32,112 bases of DNA from Succinivibrio dextrinosolvens (GCF_900116345.1 NZ_FPAH01000034.1:1-32112), one strand, 5' to 3'; shown: positions 15,393 through 24,428, counted from the stretch's first letter. Numbers and translations: made by a program. Notes: a model not told the origin generated them from the letters alone.

Positions 15393-16592
15393 CTAATTTC
15401 TGCCTCTTGGCAGTACCAGATTTAGAACCACAGCAACAATTGAAGATAAGCCGATTCCTGTAAACATAAAGGAACCGTAACCTAAAGCTGCACCGCCGAT
15501 ACCCATAGTTAATGTAACACTGACGATAATCAGATTACGGGTCTTGTTCATGTCTACACTCTTCTGGACCATGCTCTGAATACCAACTGATGCGATGCTT
15601 CCGAACAGAAGCAGCATGATTCCGCCTAAAACTGCAGGAGGAATACTCTGTAGCAGTGCAGAAAGCTTACCAAATACAGAGAATACTAACGCTGTGACTG
15701 CTGCAATACGGATAACCTGAGGATGACTTACCTTGGTGATCTGAATTGCACCGGTAACCTCAGAGTAGGTGGTAACTGGAGGTCCACCAAGGAATGAAGC
15801 TACAAGACAGGCTAAACCGTCACCGAACATGGTACGGTGCAGACCAGGATCAGCAATAAAGTCCTTTTTGGCAACTGCACTGATTACGTATACGTCACCG
15901 ATGTGCTCAATCACAGGTGCGATGGCAACCGGAATCATAAATACGAAAGGCTCCCAGGCAAACTCAGGAAGATGGAAATTGGAGATACTGCTTGGGAGTG
16001 CAAACCAAGGAGCTTCCTTGACAGCTGTAAAATCAACAACTCCCATGTACACAGCGCAGGCATAGCCAACAATAATTCCGCAGATTACAGGGAAAAGCTG
16101 CAGCATACCGCGGCAGTAAGTCAGAACTACAATTGCTGTTGCAAGGGAAATTATTGCTAATGTCCAGTTGGTTTTGGCCATATCAACACCGGCTCCACTT
16201 AAGGATAAACCGATAAGAATAATGATAGGACCGATTACCACCGGAGGGAAGATGCGGGTCAGAACTCGTTTTCCCTGCCATTTAATTAGGAAGGAAATGC
16301 CAAAGTATACACAGGCTACTGCAGATATACCGGCAATGGTTCCTGGCATTCCCCACTCTTTGGTTGCAGCAATGATAGGAGCAATGAAGGCAAAACTTGA
16401 GCCTAAAAAAATAGGTACCTTACCACCAGTCACCAAGTGAAAGAGTAAGGTACCTATTCCTGCTGTAAACAGCGCTGTTGCGGGATCAAGTCCTACAAGA
16501 AGAGGGACTAAAACTGTCGAGCCAAATGCAACAAACAGAAATTGAATTCCAATCACTGTTTTTTTGGCCGCAGAGAGTTGTATCTCATCCAT
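15393..16592 (-). CDS. uraA: Uracil permease (nucleobase:cation symporter-2)
   Basis: The 399-residue protein has about 14 membrane segments and imports uracil with protons. NCS2 features are visible: the N-terminal VPLLVGLDPATALFTAGIGT, then the substrate-site region PVAIAPVIEHIGDVYVIS with its Glu and His, and FLGGPPVTTYSEVTGAI, which contains the second Glu of the binding site. It is about 30 residues shorter than E. coli UraA (429). The start ATG at 16592 has GAGAAAACTC upstream. It is a single-gene unit, convergent with rubrerythrin. A CATAAT box lies upstream in the AT-rich gap. Xanthine-type specificity is less likely given the overall UraA resemblance. Confidence 0.9.
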   Translation of the reverse strand: MDEIQLSAAKKTVIGIQFLFVAFGSTVLVPLLVGLDPATALFTAGIGTLLFHLVTGGKVPIFLGSSFAFIAPIIAATKEWGMPGTIAGISAVACVYFGISFLIKWQGKRVLTRIFPPVVIGPIIILIGLSLSGAGVDMAKTNWTLAIISLATAIVVLTYCRGMLQLFPVICGIIVGYACAVYMGVVDFTAVKEAPWFALPSSISNFHLPEFAWEPFVFMIPVAIAPVIEHIGDVYVISAVAKKDFIADPGLHRTMFGDGLACLVASFLGGPPVTTYSEVTGAIQITKVSHPQVIRIAAVTALVFSVFGKLSALLQSIPPAVLGGIMLLLFGSIASVGIQSMVQKSVDMNKTRNLIIVSVTLTMGIGGAALGYGSFMFTGIGLSSIVAVVLNLVLPRGRN

Positions 16593-16968
16593 AATTGAGT
16601 TTTCTCTGTTAGTTAAATGAAAAATTTTTGCATATTATGTCAGAAATCACATTACTTTTGAAGATTATTTTTCTTTATCTGTATTTAATATTTTTATTAT
16701 GCCTATATATCATATCTTTATGAAGTTCACCAAACTTTAGACATCACTTAAGAATTTAGACAAAAGGTGCAGTGACAGGATCTATGGAGCAAGGCTTTTA
16801 GGAACGATGCAGCAAAAATAAGTTCTAAATAAGATTATATCCTAGACCCAGCCACGAATCTTTAGGATTTTAGGCACTCCTTGCTTGCAGATGTAGTTCA
16901 CGTTTATATTGATTCTAACTCTTTATTTTTTCTGACTTTACAAGAAATTACCGTCTTCGGCGTGGTTT
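16593..16968. other. Intergenic stretch without a convincing gene
   Basis: This 376-bp gap holds the uraA promoter side at its left (AT-rich, with CATAAT on the minus strand). The right part has more balanced composition and a minus-strand open stretch that ends VNYICKQGVPKILKIRGWV, too short and unsupported to call. It could be debris from an older insertion next to the defence-like genes. No RNA gene or clear terminator was found. Confidence 0.4.
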
Positions 16969-17619
16969 TTATCTTCTTACAGGACACTGCTTTCCATTAC
17001 AATCTACACCAACAGCGTTACACAATGTAAAAATCTGACAGCATATTTTTGGAAAAATCACATTCATATTTAATGAATCAACAAGCTCTGTACTCTTAAG
17101 TCCTTTTACATATGTTTTATTCGCATTTTTGAATAGACTTTTTAATCCTGATAATCCGTTACATTTTGAAATATCGATATTTTTAGAAATGTTCAAAAAG
17201 GCACGAATACTATTCCTATCATAGAGGAACCAATCTTCAATGGAGCTTTTAGCCTGGATCTCATACACCTCTTTGGCGCCTAAAGTTTTTAACAGGCTTA
17301 TTACACTCTTCCAGTTTACTAGCGGTTTTCTGGCAAATTCAAAAACATCTGTATCGTAACTTAGAAAAACTTTGTAATCATACGTACTGGCAGGATAATC
17401 CTGCTTTATTTTCTTCTCAAAAATGCGTTTTGCCGTAGACTGATAATTACCGACACCTTTCAAATTGTGAATTTTAACTTCACAGGTCAGTCTTCCACCA
17501 CAAAGAGCTCTCAAGTGATTTATAAGTTTCTTGTAGAATTCAACTTCGGTATCCCCTTCTACAAATACGACTACAACTATCTTCTTTTGAATACTATCTT
17601 TCTTTGAATTCTTTGGCAT
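16969..17619 (-). CDS. TOPRIM-domain (OLD-type) nuclease partner of an ATPase
   Basis: The 216-residue protein has the TOPRIM acidic motifs: VEGDTE (E21, 20-25) at the end of the first strand, YDTD (D89/D91) at the second, and SSIEDWFLYD (E128/D129), which resembles the third conserved segment of OLD/RloB-type TOPRIM proteins. These domains use Mg2+ to cut DNA or RNA. Its ATG is 2 bp after the stop of the ABC-ATPase gene, so the two are translationally coupled. ATPase plus TOPRIM pairs include PARIS (AriA/AriB), RloA/RloB and the OLD/Gabija nucleases, all linked to phage defence. It is not clearly any of these: it is short and lacks an obvious DUF4435 core. The C-terminus carries four cysteines (C193, C194, C200, C207) plus a fifth at C213. 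Confidence 0.7.
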   Translation of the reverse strand: MPKNSKKDSIQKKIVVVVFVEGDTEVEFYKKLINHLRALCGGRLTCEVKIHNLKGVGNYQSTAKRIFEKKIKQDYPASTYDYKVFLSYDTDVFEFARKPLVNWKSVISLLKTLGAKEVYEIQAKSSIEDWFLYDRNSIRAFLNISKNIDISKCNGLSGLKSLFKNANKTYVKGLKSTELVDSLNMNVIFPKICCQIFTLCNAVGVDCNGKQCPVRR

Positions 17620-17621
17620 TT

Positions 17622-18920
17622 TTATTTTTCCAGATAACTCAAAAGAATTTCATTATCCGCATCTCCTCCGGACAATAATTCAAAGATGTAATTGCCAACA
17701 GAGTCATTGCTATCGGCAGCATCTGTAAGCAAGTATTTCATACGTTTACTGTCAATTCTTGAAAAATCAGCAATGCCATTACAATTTGGTTTACCTATGT
17801 AAATATTATTAGTATTAACATACTGAATAATATAAGGAGAGTGGCTTGAAACGACAATGCGACATTCACCTGAAAGTTCTGATAGAATTGACAAATAACT
17901 CTGCAGAAGACTTGGATGAATTGAATTTTCAGGTTCTTCTAGAGCAATGAGATGATATCCGTTTATCTTGGCAAGAATTATATACGTCAGCATTAGAAAA
18001 ACTCTTTTTGCTCCATCTGACATACCTAAAAAATCCAAAGGCTGATTTAAATTAATATCCTGAACATACATTGAATATACTTTATTAGTAATAATATAAG
18101 GAACATCATCAGGAGTCTTTAAATCATGAATATCACCTAAATCAACTTCTTTGACATCAAGCTCCAGAATATTTGGGAACAGCTGTTTAAAAGCATCAAT
18201 TAACAAAGCGAAACTATCTGGAGAGGATTCTTTAAGCTTATATACCACTCTTGGAATATCGGCAACACTTGTTAAGTCAAAATTAACCTGGTCCTTAAAT
18301 ACAATAGGAGATTTATAATACTTAAGTGCTGCATCAAAATCTCTTTCTATATGAACATTAATGCTGTTGAGTTTTTTTATAATGGCCTTATAAAAGTAAT
18401 CATCAAGGGCTGCCAGTTTATTAACAACCAACTCATTATCATCAACTTTTATGACACTTGCACAACGACCAGTCTCTGAGGATTTAAATAAAGCTTTTCC
18501 ATTCTCTCTGAAAATCAATCTGCTTGCTTTCTGGTGTTTCTGCAGAACACGATAAGTAAGCCATTCTTTCTCAATCTTACAGCCATTTTTTTGATTATTC
18601 TGATTTTTTAACCAGGAAAATTCAAACCCATAGTTAATCTCATATGTGACTTTGTCTATATCCATATAAAAATACAGATCTGCCACAAAATTTTTTAACG
18701 CAAGCTTTTTATTCAAAGGAATGCCGTATGAGGAAGACATCATACGAGTTTTGTTTTTGGGATCTTCTTTAATAAAATCTACAGAATACTGAATTGCATT
18801 CAGAAGATTTGATTTTCCATAGCTATTTAGAGAGACCAGAGAAGTTATTTCATCCCCAAAGGTTAGCTTATCATTGTCAATATTGCGAAAGCCTTCTATT
18901 CTCGCACTTATAATTTTCAT
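17622..18920 (-). CDS. ABC-type (RecF/OLD-like) ATPase, sensor partner of the TOPRIM protein
   Basis: This 432-residue AAA_15/AAA_21-type ATPase has the ABC layout. A degenerate Walker A, LNSYGKSNLL, is at 31-40 (GKS 35-37; the usual first Gly is Ser30). A signature-like MSDGAKR is at 300-306, Walker B LIALEEPEN at 324-332, and the H-loop SSHSP at 358-362. The middle (about 60-290) is the variable insertion. It lacks its own TOPRIM domain, which is encoded by the gene 2 bp downstream, so the pair looks like a split OLD-type defence system in which the ATPase senses and the TOPRIM protein acts. GGGGTGA precedes the ATG and a good promoter lies upstream. An older-style name would be RloA-like. 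Defence function is inferred from architecture and neighbourhood. Confidence 0.78.
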   Translation of the reverse strand: MKIISARIEGFRNIDNDKLTFGDEITSLVSLNSYGKSNLLNAIQYSVDFIKEDPKNKTRMMSSSYGIPLNKKLALKNFVADLYFYMDIDKVTYEINYGFEFSWLKNQNNQKNGCKIEKEWLTYRVLQKHQKASRLIFRENGKALFKSSETGRCASVIKVDDNELVVNKLAALDDYFYKAIIKKLNSINVHIERDFDAALKYYKSPIVFKDQVNFDLTSVADIPRVVYKLKESSPDSFALLIDAFKQLFPNILELDVKEVDLGDIHDLKTPDDVPYIITNKVYSMYVQDINLNQPLDFLGMSDGAKRVFLMLTYIILAKINGYHLIALEEPENSIHPSLLQSYLSILSELSGECRIVVSSHSPYIIQYVNTNNIYIGKPNCNGIADFSRIDSKRMKYLLTDAADSNDSVGNYIFELLSGGDADNEILLSYLEK

Positions 18921-18942
18921 AGTTCACCCCACAGCGCAAAAG

Positions 18943-18971
18943 ATGATACTATCAATAAAAATAAAACGCAA
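18943..18971 (-). promoter_or_regulatory. Promoter of the ATPase-TOPRIM pair
   Basis: On the minus strand TTGCGT (18971-18966) and TATCAT (18948-18943) are 17 bp apart, ending 22 bp before the ATPase ATG. The pair therefore has its own promoter, separate from the small gene upstream. The gap 18921-19076 is otherwise AT-rich. Confidence 0.55.
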
Positions 18972-19076
18972 TAAAACTTTGCATATATATCTTAAATAAA
19001 GATTGTTCTTTTATAATATAAAACAATATATGCAATTATTTTTTTAATATTATCAATTTTTTTATAAATACTAATT

Positions 19077-19376
19077 TCATTTATCCTGTTCTATAGGATG
19101 ATGTGAAGTTGGATTTGCAGATGGCTCTGAGTCAATAACTCTATTCTGATGGTATACCTGATTTTGTGGCTGACTATTATGTGAAGGATACTCATCAGAA
19201 GATGTTTCATCATTGTTATTTTTAGAATAATTAGATCCAATAGGCTTATCAGTTAACTGAAAGTCCTGATAATCAACATCATGCTCTCTTAAGAGCTTCT
19301 GAAGATATTTAATATAGTTATCTTTTGAATTTAATGCATTCTTAAGTTTGAGAAGAATTTCATCCTTTATATCCAT
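19077..19376 (-). CDS. 99-residue protein of unknown function
   Basis: The N-terminal half (about 1-35) is a charged helix of coiled-coil type (EILLKLKNALNSKDNYIKYL). The C-terminal half (about 45-99) is rich in Ser, Asn, Gln, His and Pro and is probably disordered. I recognise no family. GAGGA stands about 8 nt before the ATG, which supports translation. It lies 47 bp downstream of the broken AAA/PD-(D/E)XK gene and 156 bp upstream of the ABC-ATPase gene, all on the minus strand. It may belong with either defence-like unit, or be the surviving N-terminus of a larger lost gene. Confidence 0.5.
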   Translation of the reverse strand: MDIKDEILLKLKNALNSKDNYIKYLQKLLREHDVDYQDFQLTDKPIGSNYSKNNNDETSSDEYPSHNSQPQNQVYHQNRVIDSEPSANPTSHHPIEQDK

Positions 19377-19423
19377 CTAAAATTTCCTCAAACAATAAAA
19401 CTATCAGTTAAAGAATATAACTG

Positions 19424-21033
19424 CTATTCTGAGGTATCAACACATTCAATCAAACAGTGATGCTTCTTATCAGAATCGTTATCCTTATCATAGCTGATAC
19501 CAACCAGAAGAATCTTTCCTCCGTAGCCTTTTAGTGCGTTAGGATAATGCTTGGATTTAATCTGATCAATAGCTGTTTTAGCTGTTTTATTCCATTTAAG
19601 TTCTATAACCAACGCAGGCCAGTCTGATTTCTTTTTTGGAAGATAAACAATATCCGCATACCCCAGAGCTGAAGGCAGTTCTTCAAACTGCAGGTAATTA
19701 TCCTTATAGGTATAGTAGGCAAGCTTAATTACACTTCGAAGACTGTCTTCCTTGTTATAATGAAGAGGAGAACACTCCTCTCTGTGGAGATTTTCTATCT
19801 GCAGGGCCACAGCATCAGCATTCTGTTCAATAGTGTCCATAAATAGCTGATCGCTTTGACGGAGTCTTAATAAGGTCTCCTCATGAGTAGTTTTTCTTAT
19901 TGTTCGCTGAAATTCTAGTTTTATTTCTTCATTTGGAATATGTACTGTTCCTGTCTGAAAATTGTAAGAAAGATAACCTAAGTGAATCAGAAGAGTCAGA
20001 ATATCATCCTTTCCAGAGAATGAAGTCAGATCATTCTGAAAATCAAGTGTATCTACCTTAACTTCAATTCCTCCGATAAGCTCAGCGATTGTCTTTGACA
20101 GACCACTGTAATCGCGGCTGATATAATTCAGAAGATTATCCGCAGATGATGACTGAGACCAGTATGATTCAAGGGATTTATTGTAAACAGCTTTCATAAC
20201 CGAGTTTGGGTTATAAATTGAAATAAAACCAGAGTCACAGGTATCTATGCTGTTACCGTTACAAAGAAAAGAATAACCGTCATACCACTTTTTCATCAAA
20301 GAAAAATCAATATTATTTTTTTTACACAAGGCTAAAACTTCAGCTTCAGTAAATCCAACATACTCTGAGAACTTACGGGGATTAACCATGGTATATTCAT
20401 CAAAATCGGAGATTGCAGATTCAGAACCATCCTTTTTATTGGAAGAATTCCTGTCATGTAAGCTGCAGCAAAGATTTTGGAGGTACTTAAACTGTTCTTA
20501 AACAAGGAGCGTAAAAACTCAAGATAATTTTTATGTACAGAAGGATTCTCTCGAATTGGTGCATCCCATTCATCAATAATGATTACAAACTTATTTCCAG
20601 TATGAGCTACAACATTTTCAAGGGTTAAAGACAGATTGTCTTTAATGACGACAGATGGATATGCGGCTTTTACCTCTTCACTGATTGAATTTATAAGATA
20701 TGAGGTAATATTCGAATACTGATCTGTATATGGCTTGATGCCGGTCATATCAATATATATAACATCATAACTGTTCAGGTGTTTCCTATAAGAAGGATCT
20801 TTTGCAATACTCAAAGAAGAGAACAGTGATGATGAATCACAGCTCTTGTCATAATAAGCACAAAGCATCTGCGCTGCATAGGTTTTTCCAAAACGACGAG
20901 GTCTGCTGATGCAGGTTAAATATTTTGAAGATTCAATTGACTGGTTAATAAGCGACAAGAGTTCTGTCTTATCAACATAATCTCCGGCTAATACTCTAGA
21001 AAAGCCACTGTTTCCTGGATTTAAACTGCCCAT
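19424..21033 (-). pseudogene. AAA-ATPase-like/PD-(D/E)XK nuclease gene with one frameshift
   Basis: Two overlapping frames encode one protein of about 536 residues, the usual size of the AAA-ATPase_like (PF09820) plus PDDEXK_9 (PF08011) family. The first (21033 down to 20332) starts at ATG and has the P-loop RPRRFGKT and Walker B VIIIDEWD, then breaks after TGILPIK. The second carries on with KDGSESAISDFDEYTMVNPRKF in the next frame and ends at 19424. It has the nuclease core: GYADIV, then VIELKW (Asp...Glu-x-Lys), then AIDQIKS. The shift falls in a run of five A residues (plus-strand T-run 20433-20437); a sixth A would restore one frame. It may be a decayed gene, a phase-variable one, or a sequencing error. 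Internal ATG 20389 could start the second half alone. Biological role is unknown. Confidence 0.8.
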
Positions 21034-21180
21034 AGTGATTCTGATTTATGATAAATATATACTTTCTACAGATTAATTTTATATTAAAAACAGGTAATTA
21101 ATAAGGGGAAAACATCAAATTTCAGATGTTTTATGAAGCCAAATCTTGAAATTAAAACTTTAGATTGTTGCATGATAGGC

Positions 21181-21243
21181 ATGGTTGATATTATATCGCT
21201 CATAATTGACATTATATCGTTCATGGTTAGTATTATATTCAAC
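21181..21243. repeat. Three 21-bp degenerate tandem repeats
   Basis: Units 21181-21201, 21202-21222 and 21223-21243 share the pattern ATGGTTGATATTATATCGTTC with a few changes each. The 21-bp period equals two helical turns, so each ATTATAT core faces the same side of DNA. They lie between the divergent AAA/nuclease gene and the LTA-synthase-like gene. The rest of 21034-21614 is AT-rich, with no convincing gene. Confidence 0.65.
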
Positions 21244-21614
21244 TCGCAATTAAAAGGCTTTACAAAAACATCTTGTAAGATATACCTCAAAAAAGCCTCT
21301 TAAAAAAAATGTTATTACCGGAACAAGAACGAGAAAGAGTTAAAGATAAAGAATAGAGAAAATCCAATGAAGCTAACAACCTATTTTTTGTTGTGACAAA
21401 ATATCATCAGTCATAACCAAATTTTTTTCAGCGGAATTTTCTATTGAAATGGTTAAACTAAATGTAATCGTTTTTTTAGAAAAATGCTCTGTTCTGGATG
21501 TTTACATATTCGATTAGAATGTATTTTTAAGGAAATTCTAAGTTAATTCATTGTAAAATATTGTTCTTTAATGATGTATTAAAAATCAGGATACTAATAA
21601 AACTGTTATAAACT

Positions 21615-23585
21615 ATGTCAATTATCAGTAAATTAAAGCTTAACTACAGTATTTTTCCAATACTTGTTTTTTTCGTTCTGTCTATTTGTCTTTTTTCGCT
21701 TTTTAGAACAGGACTTGTCATCTGGAAGTTTAATGACTGTGTCGATAATCTTTCCGAGATCTTTTTATACGGATTAAGATACGACATCTCCATTAACTGC
21801 ACCATGTTTGCACCTGTATTACTAATAAGCATCCTAAGCGCATTTGCAGGAAATACACCTAAGCCTATAGTCACACTTCAGAAGTATTATCTCCCTGTTA
21901 TTCTTGCAGTTCAGCTTTTTGTTGAGCTTACAACCATACCTTTTATTCTTGAGTATGGTATAAGACCAAACAAGCTCTATGTTGAATATCTTATCTATCC
22001 TAAAGAAGTTATCAGCATGCTCCTGAACGGACATATCATCGAATCTGTTGTCTGTGTTGTGCTGACCGCTGCAGTTTTCTTCTGTTTCCTGAAGATATCT
22101 AAAAAGCTTCATGCAGATTACCAGAATGTTTCTCGAAAATTAAATGCGTTAATTCTTTTACTTGTTCTGATTGCTGTTCCATTAGGTATAAGAGGAACCA
22201 TATCTCATAAACCTCTGAATCCTTCAAATGCAAGCTTCAGCAATACCCCTCTTGTAAACTCAATTCCACCAAATTCATGTTTTACTGCCTTCTATGCACT
22301 AAGACATATGAATGTAAATGAAGTGGACAGATCATCAATCTATGCATTTGATACCAAGGAGAATGTTCTTAACAACCTTAAATACCTGTCCACAAGAATA
22401 ATGCCTGAGAAAACAGATGAATCCTGCCCTCTCAATCAGGTTATTACACCTGCATACAAACAGGATAAAAAGAGAAATATCGTAATTATCCTTGAAGAGA
22501 GCTTTGGCGCAAGATATGTGGAATCTCTCGGTGGTGATGCAGTTGCTCCAAATCATGAAAAACTCAAGGAAGAAGGCTGGTGGTTTGAGAGGATGTATGC
22601 CACTGGACACCGTTCTGTTCGAGGCATAGAGGCTGTAACTGCAGGGTATCCCTCAGGGCCGCTTTCAAGTCAGGTAAAGCTAGAACATCCTGATGGACTT
22701 ACAACTATAGCTAACGTATATTCAAAACTTGGCTACTCTACCTCGTTTATCTATGGAGGAGAGAGTCATTTTGACAATATGAGAAACTATTTCTTTAACA
22801 ACGGTGTTAAAGAGATTATTGAACAGAAGGATTATGACAAGCCAGAATATGTTGCATCCTGGGGTGTTTCAGATGAAGATCTGTTTAAGAAGGCTAATGA
22901 ATTCTTTGTAGAGAAATCAAAGAATAATGAACCATTCTGTTCACTGGTATTTACAAGCTCTTTCCATGATCCTTTCGATATTCCTGAAGGAAAGGTTAAG
23001 CTTCCGGATTCAGTTAAAACAGATGATCCCAAAAGACTTACTGCGGCTATGTATGCTGACTATGCTTTAGGCAAGTTCTTTGAGATGGCTAAAAAAGAGG
23101 AATACTACAAGAATACTGTATTTGTGGTTATAGCAGATCATGACTCAAGAGTAAGAGGCATTGACGCCTTTCCATTCACAAACTTCTCAATACCGGCTCT
23201 AATCATAAGTCCTGATATTAAGCCATTTAAAGATGATAGAGTGGTAAGTCAGATTGATATTTTCCCTACTCTACTGTCGCTGACTGGTGTTTCAGGAGAA
23301 TTTCCTCTCGTAGGACAGGATCTGACTCAGGATAACATTACCCAAAGAGCTATCATTGCCTATAATGAGATTTTCGGCTTTTATGATACTAAAACACTTA
23401 CTTTGTTAGCGCCTTCAATTTCAATGGAATTTCCGGTTTATAAGCATAATAAGCTAGGAAAGAATTTTATCAGAGAAGGAAGTGACTACAGCCGTGAAAT
23501 CAGTTATCTGAATACAGCTTTAACAATGTATGAGAATAACTATTCAAGAATTGGCTGTGTAAAGAAGCTTGAACAGAACAAGTAA
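21615..23585 (+). CDS. LTA-synthase-family membrane phosphotransferase (sulfatase fold)
   Basis: The 656-residue protein has five N-terminal membrane helices (about 14-34, 60-80, 92-112, 140-160 and 178-194) and a periplasmic sulfatase-fold domain (about 285-640). Metal and catalytic signatures are present: IILEESFGARYVESLGG with E294/E295, GHRSVRGIEAV where Ser334 stands in place of the nucleophilic Thr, SSFHDPF (H451), and IADHDSR (D508/H509). The family includes lipoteichoic acid synthase and the phosphoglycerol transferase MdoB/OpgB. In a Gram-negative cell it would more likely transfer phosphoglycerol or phosphoethanolamine from phospholipid to a glucan or LPS. The start ATG has no strong ribosome-binding site. 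It sits alone, amid accessory genes. Confidence 0.82.
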   Translation: MSIISKLKLNYSIFPILVFFVLSICLFSLFRTGLVIWKFNDCVDNLSEIFLYGLRYDISINCTMFAPVLLISILSAFAGNTPKPIVTLQKYYLPVILAVQLFVELTTIPFILEYGIRPNKLYVEYLIYPKEVISMLLNGHIIESVVCVVLTAAVFFCFLKISKKLHADYQNVSRKLNALILLLVLIAVPLGIRGTISHKPLNPSNASFSNTPLVNSIPPNSCFTAFYALRHMNVNEVDRSSIYAFDTKENVLNNLKYLSTRIMPEKTDESCPLNQVITPAYKQDKKRNIVIILEESFGARYVESLGGDAVAPNHEKLKEEGWWFERMYATGHRSVRGIEAVTAGYPSGPLSSQVKLEHPDGLTTIANVYSKLGYSTSFIYGGESHFDNMRNYFFNNGVKEIIEQKDYDKPEYVASWGVSDEDLFKKANEFFVEKSKNNEPFCSLVFTSSFHDPFDIPEGKVKLPDSVKTDDPKRLTAAMYADYALGKFFEMAKKEEYYKNTVFVVIADHDSRVRGIDAFPFTNFSIPALIISPDIKPFKDDRVVSQIDIFPTLLSLTGVSGEFPLVGQDLTQDNITQRAIIAYNEIFGFYDTKTLTLLAPSISMEFPVYKHNKLGKNFIREGSDYSREISYLNTALTMYENNYSRIGCVKKLEQNK

Positions 23586-23597
23586 TTTTTCAGGATT

Positions 23598-23642
23598 GAC
23601 CTGTGTTTTCTCTGTATTTAATTACTGAAAATTTCACAGGTC
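23598..23642. terminator. Long-loop inverted repeat after the LTA-synthase-like gene
   Basis: GACCTGTG (23598-23605) and CACAGGTC (23635-23642) are a perfect 8-bp inverted repeat; inner TTTTC/GAAAA can extend the stem across a 3-nt bulge. It lies between convergent genes. No T-run follows directly, so terminator activity is uncertain. Confidence 0.4.
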
Positions 23643-23654
23643 GCTCCTAAATTT

Positions 23655-23756
23655 TTAATTAGAATAACATCCATTAGCTCGACCATATTCGTCGAAGATA
23701 TCCTGAGAGATAGTCTTCAGGTTCTTAGCTATTTCATTCCTTTTACGGAAAATGTA
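23655..23756 (-). other. Possible gene remnant (33-codon open stretch)
   Basis: After the antitoxin stop and a second in-frame stop, the same frame stays open for 33 codons with a protein-like composition (RKRNEIAKNLKTISQDIF...). It has no start codon, so it is not an active gene. It may be the worn end of a former longer antitoxin or of another gene. Confidence 0.25.
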
Positions 23757-23774
23757 TTAAATGAGCTGCCTTTT

Positions 23775-24428
23775 TCAGTCTATATCCTGATATTCAATCA
23801 GTTCCTCCATACTGCAGCAAAGGGCTCGGCTTAGTTTTAAAAGAGTTACGGCTGATGCTTTGTTAATACTTCTCTGGCGCTGTTCAAAAAGCTGAATCTG
23901 TCGTAAAGCAACACCAGAATATTCAGCCAGTTTTGACTGAGACATATTTATGTTGAGCCTTTTATACTTAAGCCTTGTGAAAGGATATTTCTCTTTAAAG
24001 ATTTCATCCATCCTATCAGCAAACTGAGTGATATCCATTTCATGATATACAGGATACATTCTGATAATTTCAGAAAGAGGTACTGTTTTTAAGATTTCCA
24101 TGAAACTTCTTGAAGAATACCACTGATAAAACGCCAGAGCCCATCCTGCCCAGTATTCTGGAGATTTATCCAGATACATGGCATCATCAACATCTTTATA
24201 TGGAAAATTCACCTGAGATAGAACTTCTCTTGCTAGTTCACATCCATTCATTCCTGCAACATATCTTGGATTCCCAATGGCAACCTGTTTGGAGACCGAT
24301 GAAACAGCAAAGGCTTTACCAAAGTCGTCTGAAGAAATATTCAGTGACATAACGGCAAAATCAACAGCATGCCCTAAAACGTTCTGAGCACTCGAAAGAT
24401 ATATTTCATCGTATGCGTGGATCGTCAT
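23775..24428 (-). CDS. Helix-turn-helix antitoxin paired with the DUF3990 toxin
   Basis: The 217-residue protein has an N-terminal region of unknown fold (about 1-150) and a C-terminal XRE-type helix-turn-helix (about 160-212) containing MSQSKLAEYSGVALRQIQLFEQRQRSINKAS. Its start overlaps the toxin gene by 23 bp on the same strand, so the two are made together. The likely job is to neutralise the toxin through the N-terminal part and repress the operon through the HTH. The promoter of the pair carries the inverted repeats such a repressor needs. Having the toxin first and a DNA-binding domain at the antitoxin C-terminus is less common than the reverse. No ribosome-binding site is needed if translation is coupled. 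Confidence 0.72.
   Translation of the reverse strand: MTIHAYDEIYLSSAQNVLGHAVDFAVMSLNISSDDFGKAFAVSSVSKQVAIGNPRYVAGMNGCELAREVLSQVNFPYKDVDDAMYLDKSPEYWAGWALAFYQWYSSRSFMEILKTVPLSEIIRMYPVYHEMDITQFADRMDEIFKEKYPFTRLKYKRLNINMSQSKLAEYSGVALRQIQLFEQRQRSINKASAVTLLKLSRALCCSMEELIEYQDID

Noticed and set aside
16860-16920. Short minus-strand peptide ending ILKIRGWV that resembles a transposase tail
   Set aside because: Only about 25 codons between stops, no second transposase motif and no terminal inverted repeats nearby; not enough to call an insertion-sequence remnant.
21084-21290. Minus-strand 68-codon open frame over the tandem repeats
   Set aside because: Its repetitive MND/IMS-type peptide merely reflects the 21-bp DNA repeats being a multiple of three; no ribosome-binding site or family match.
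23598-23642. Possible attachment site or integron-like element
   Set aside because: The inverted repeat is better explained as a hairpin between convergent genes; no integrase or duplicated flank is present.
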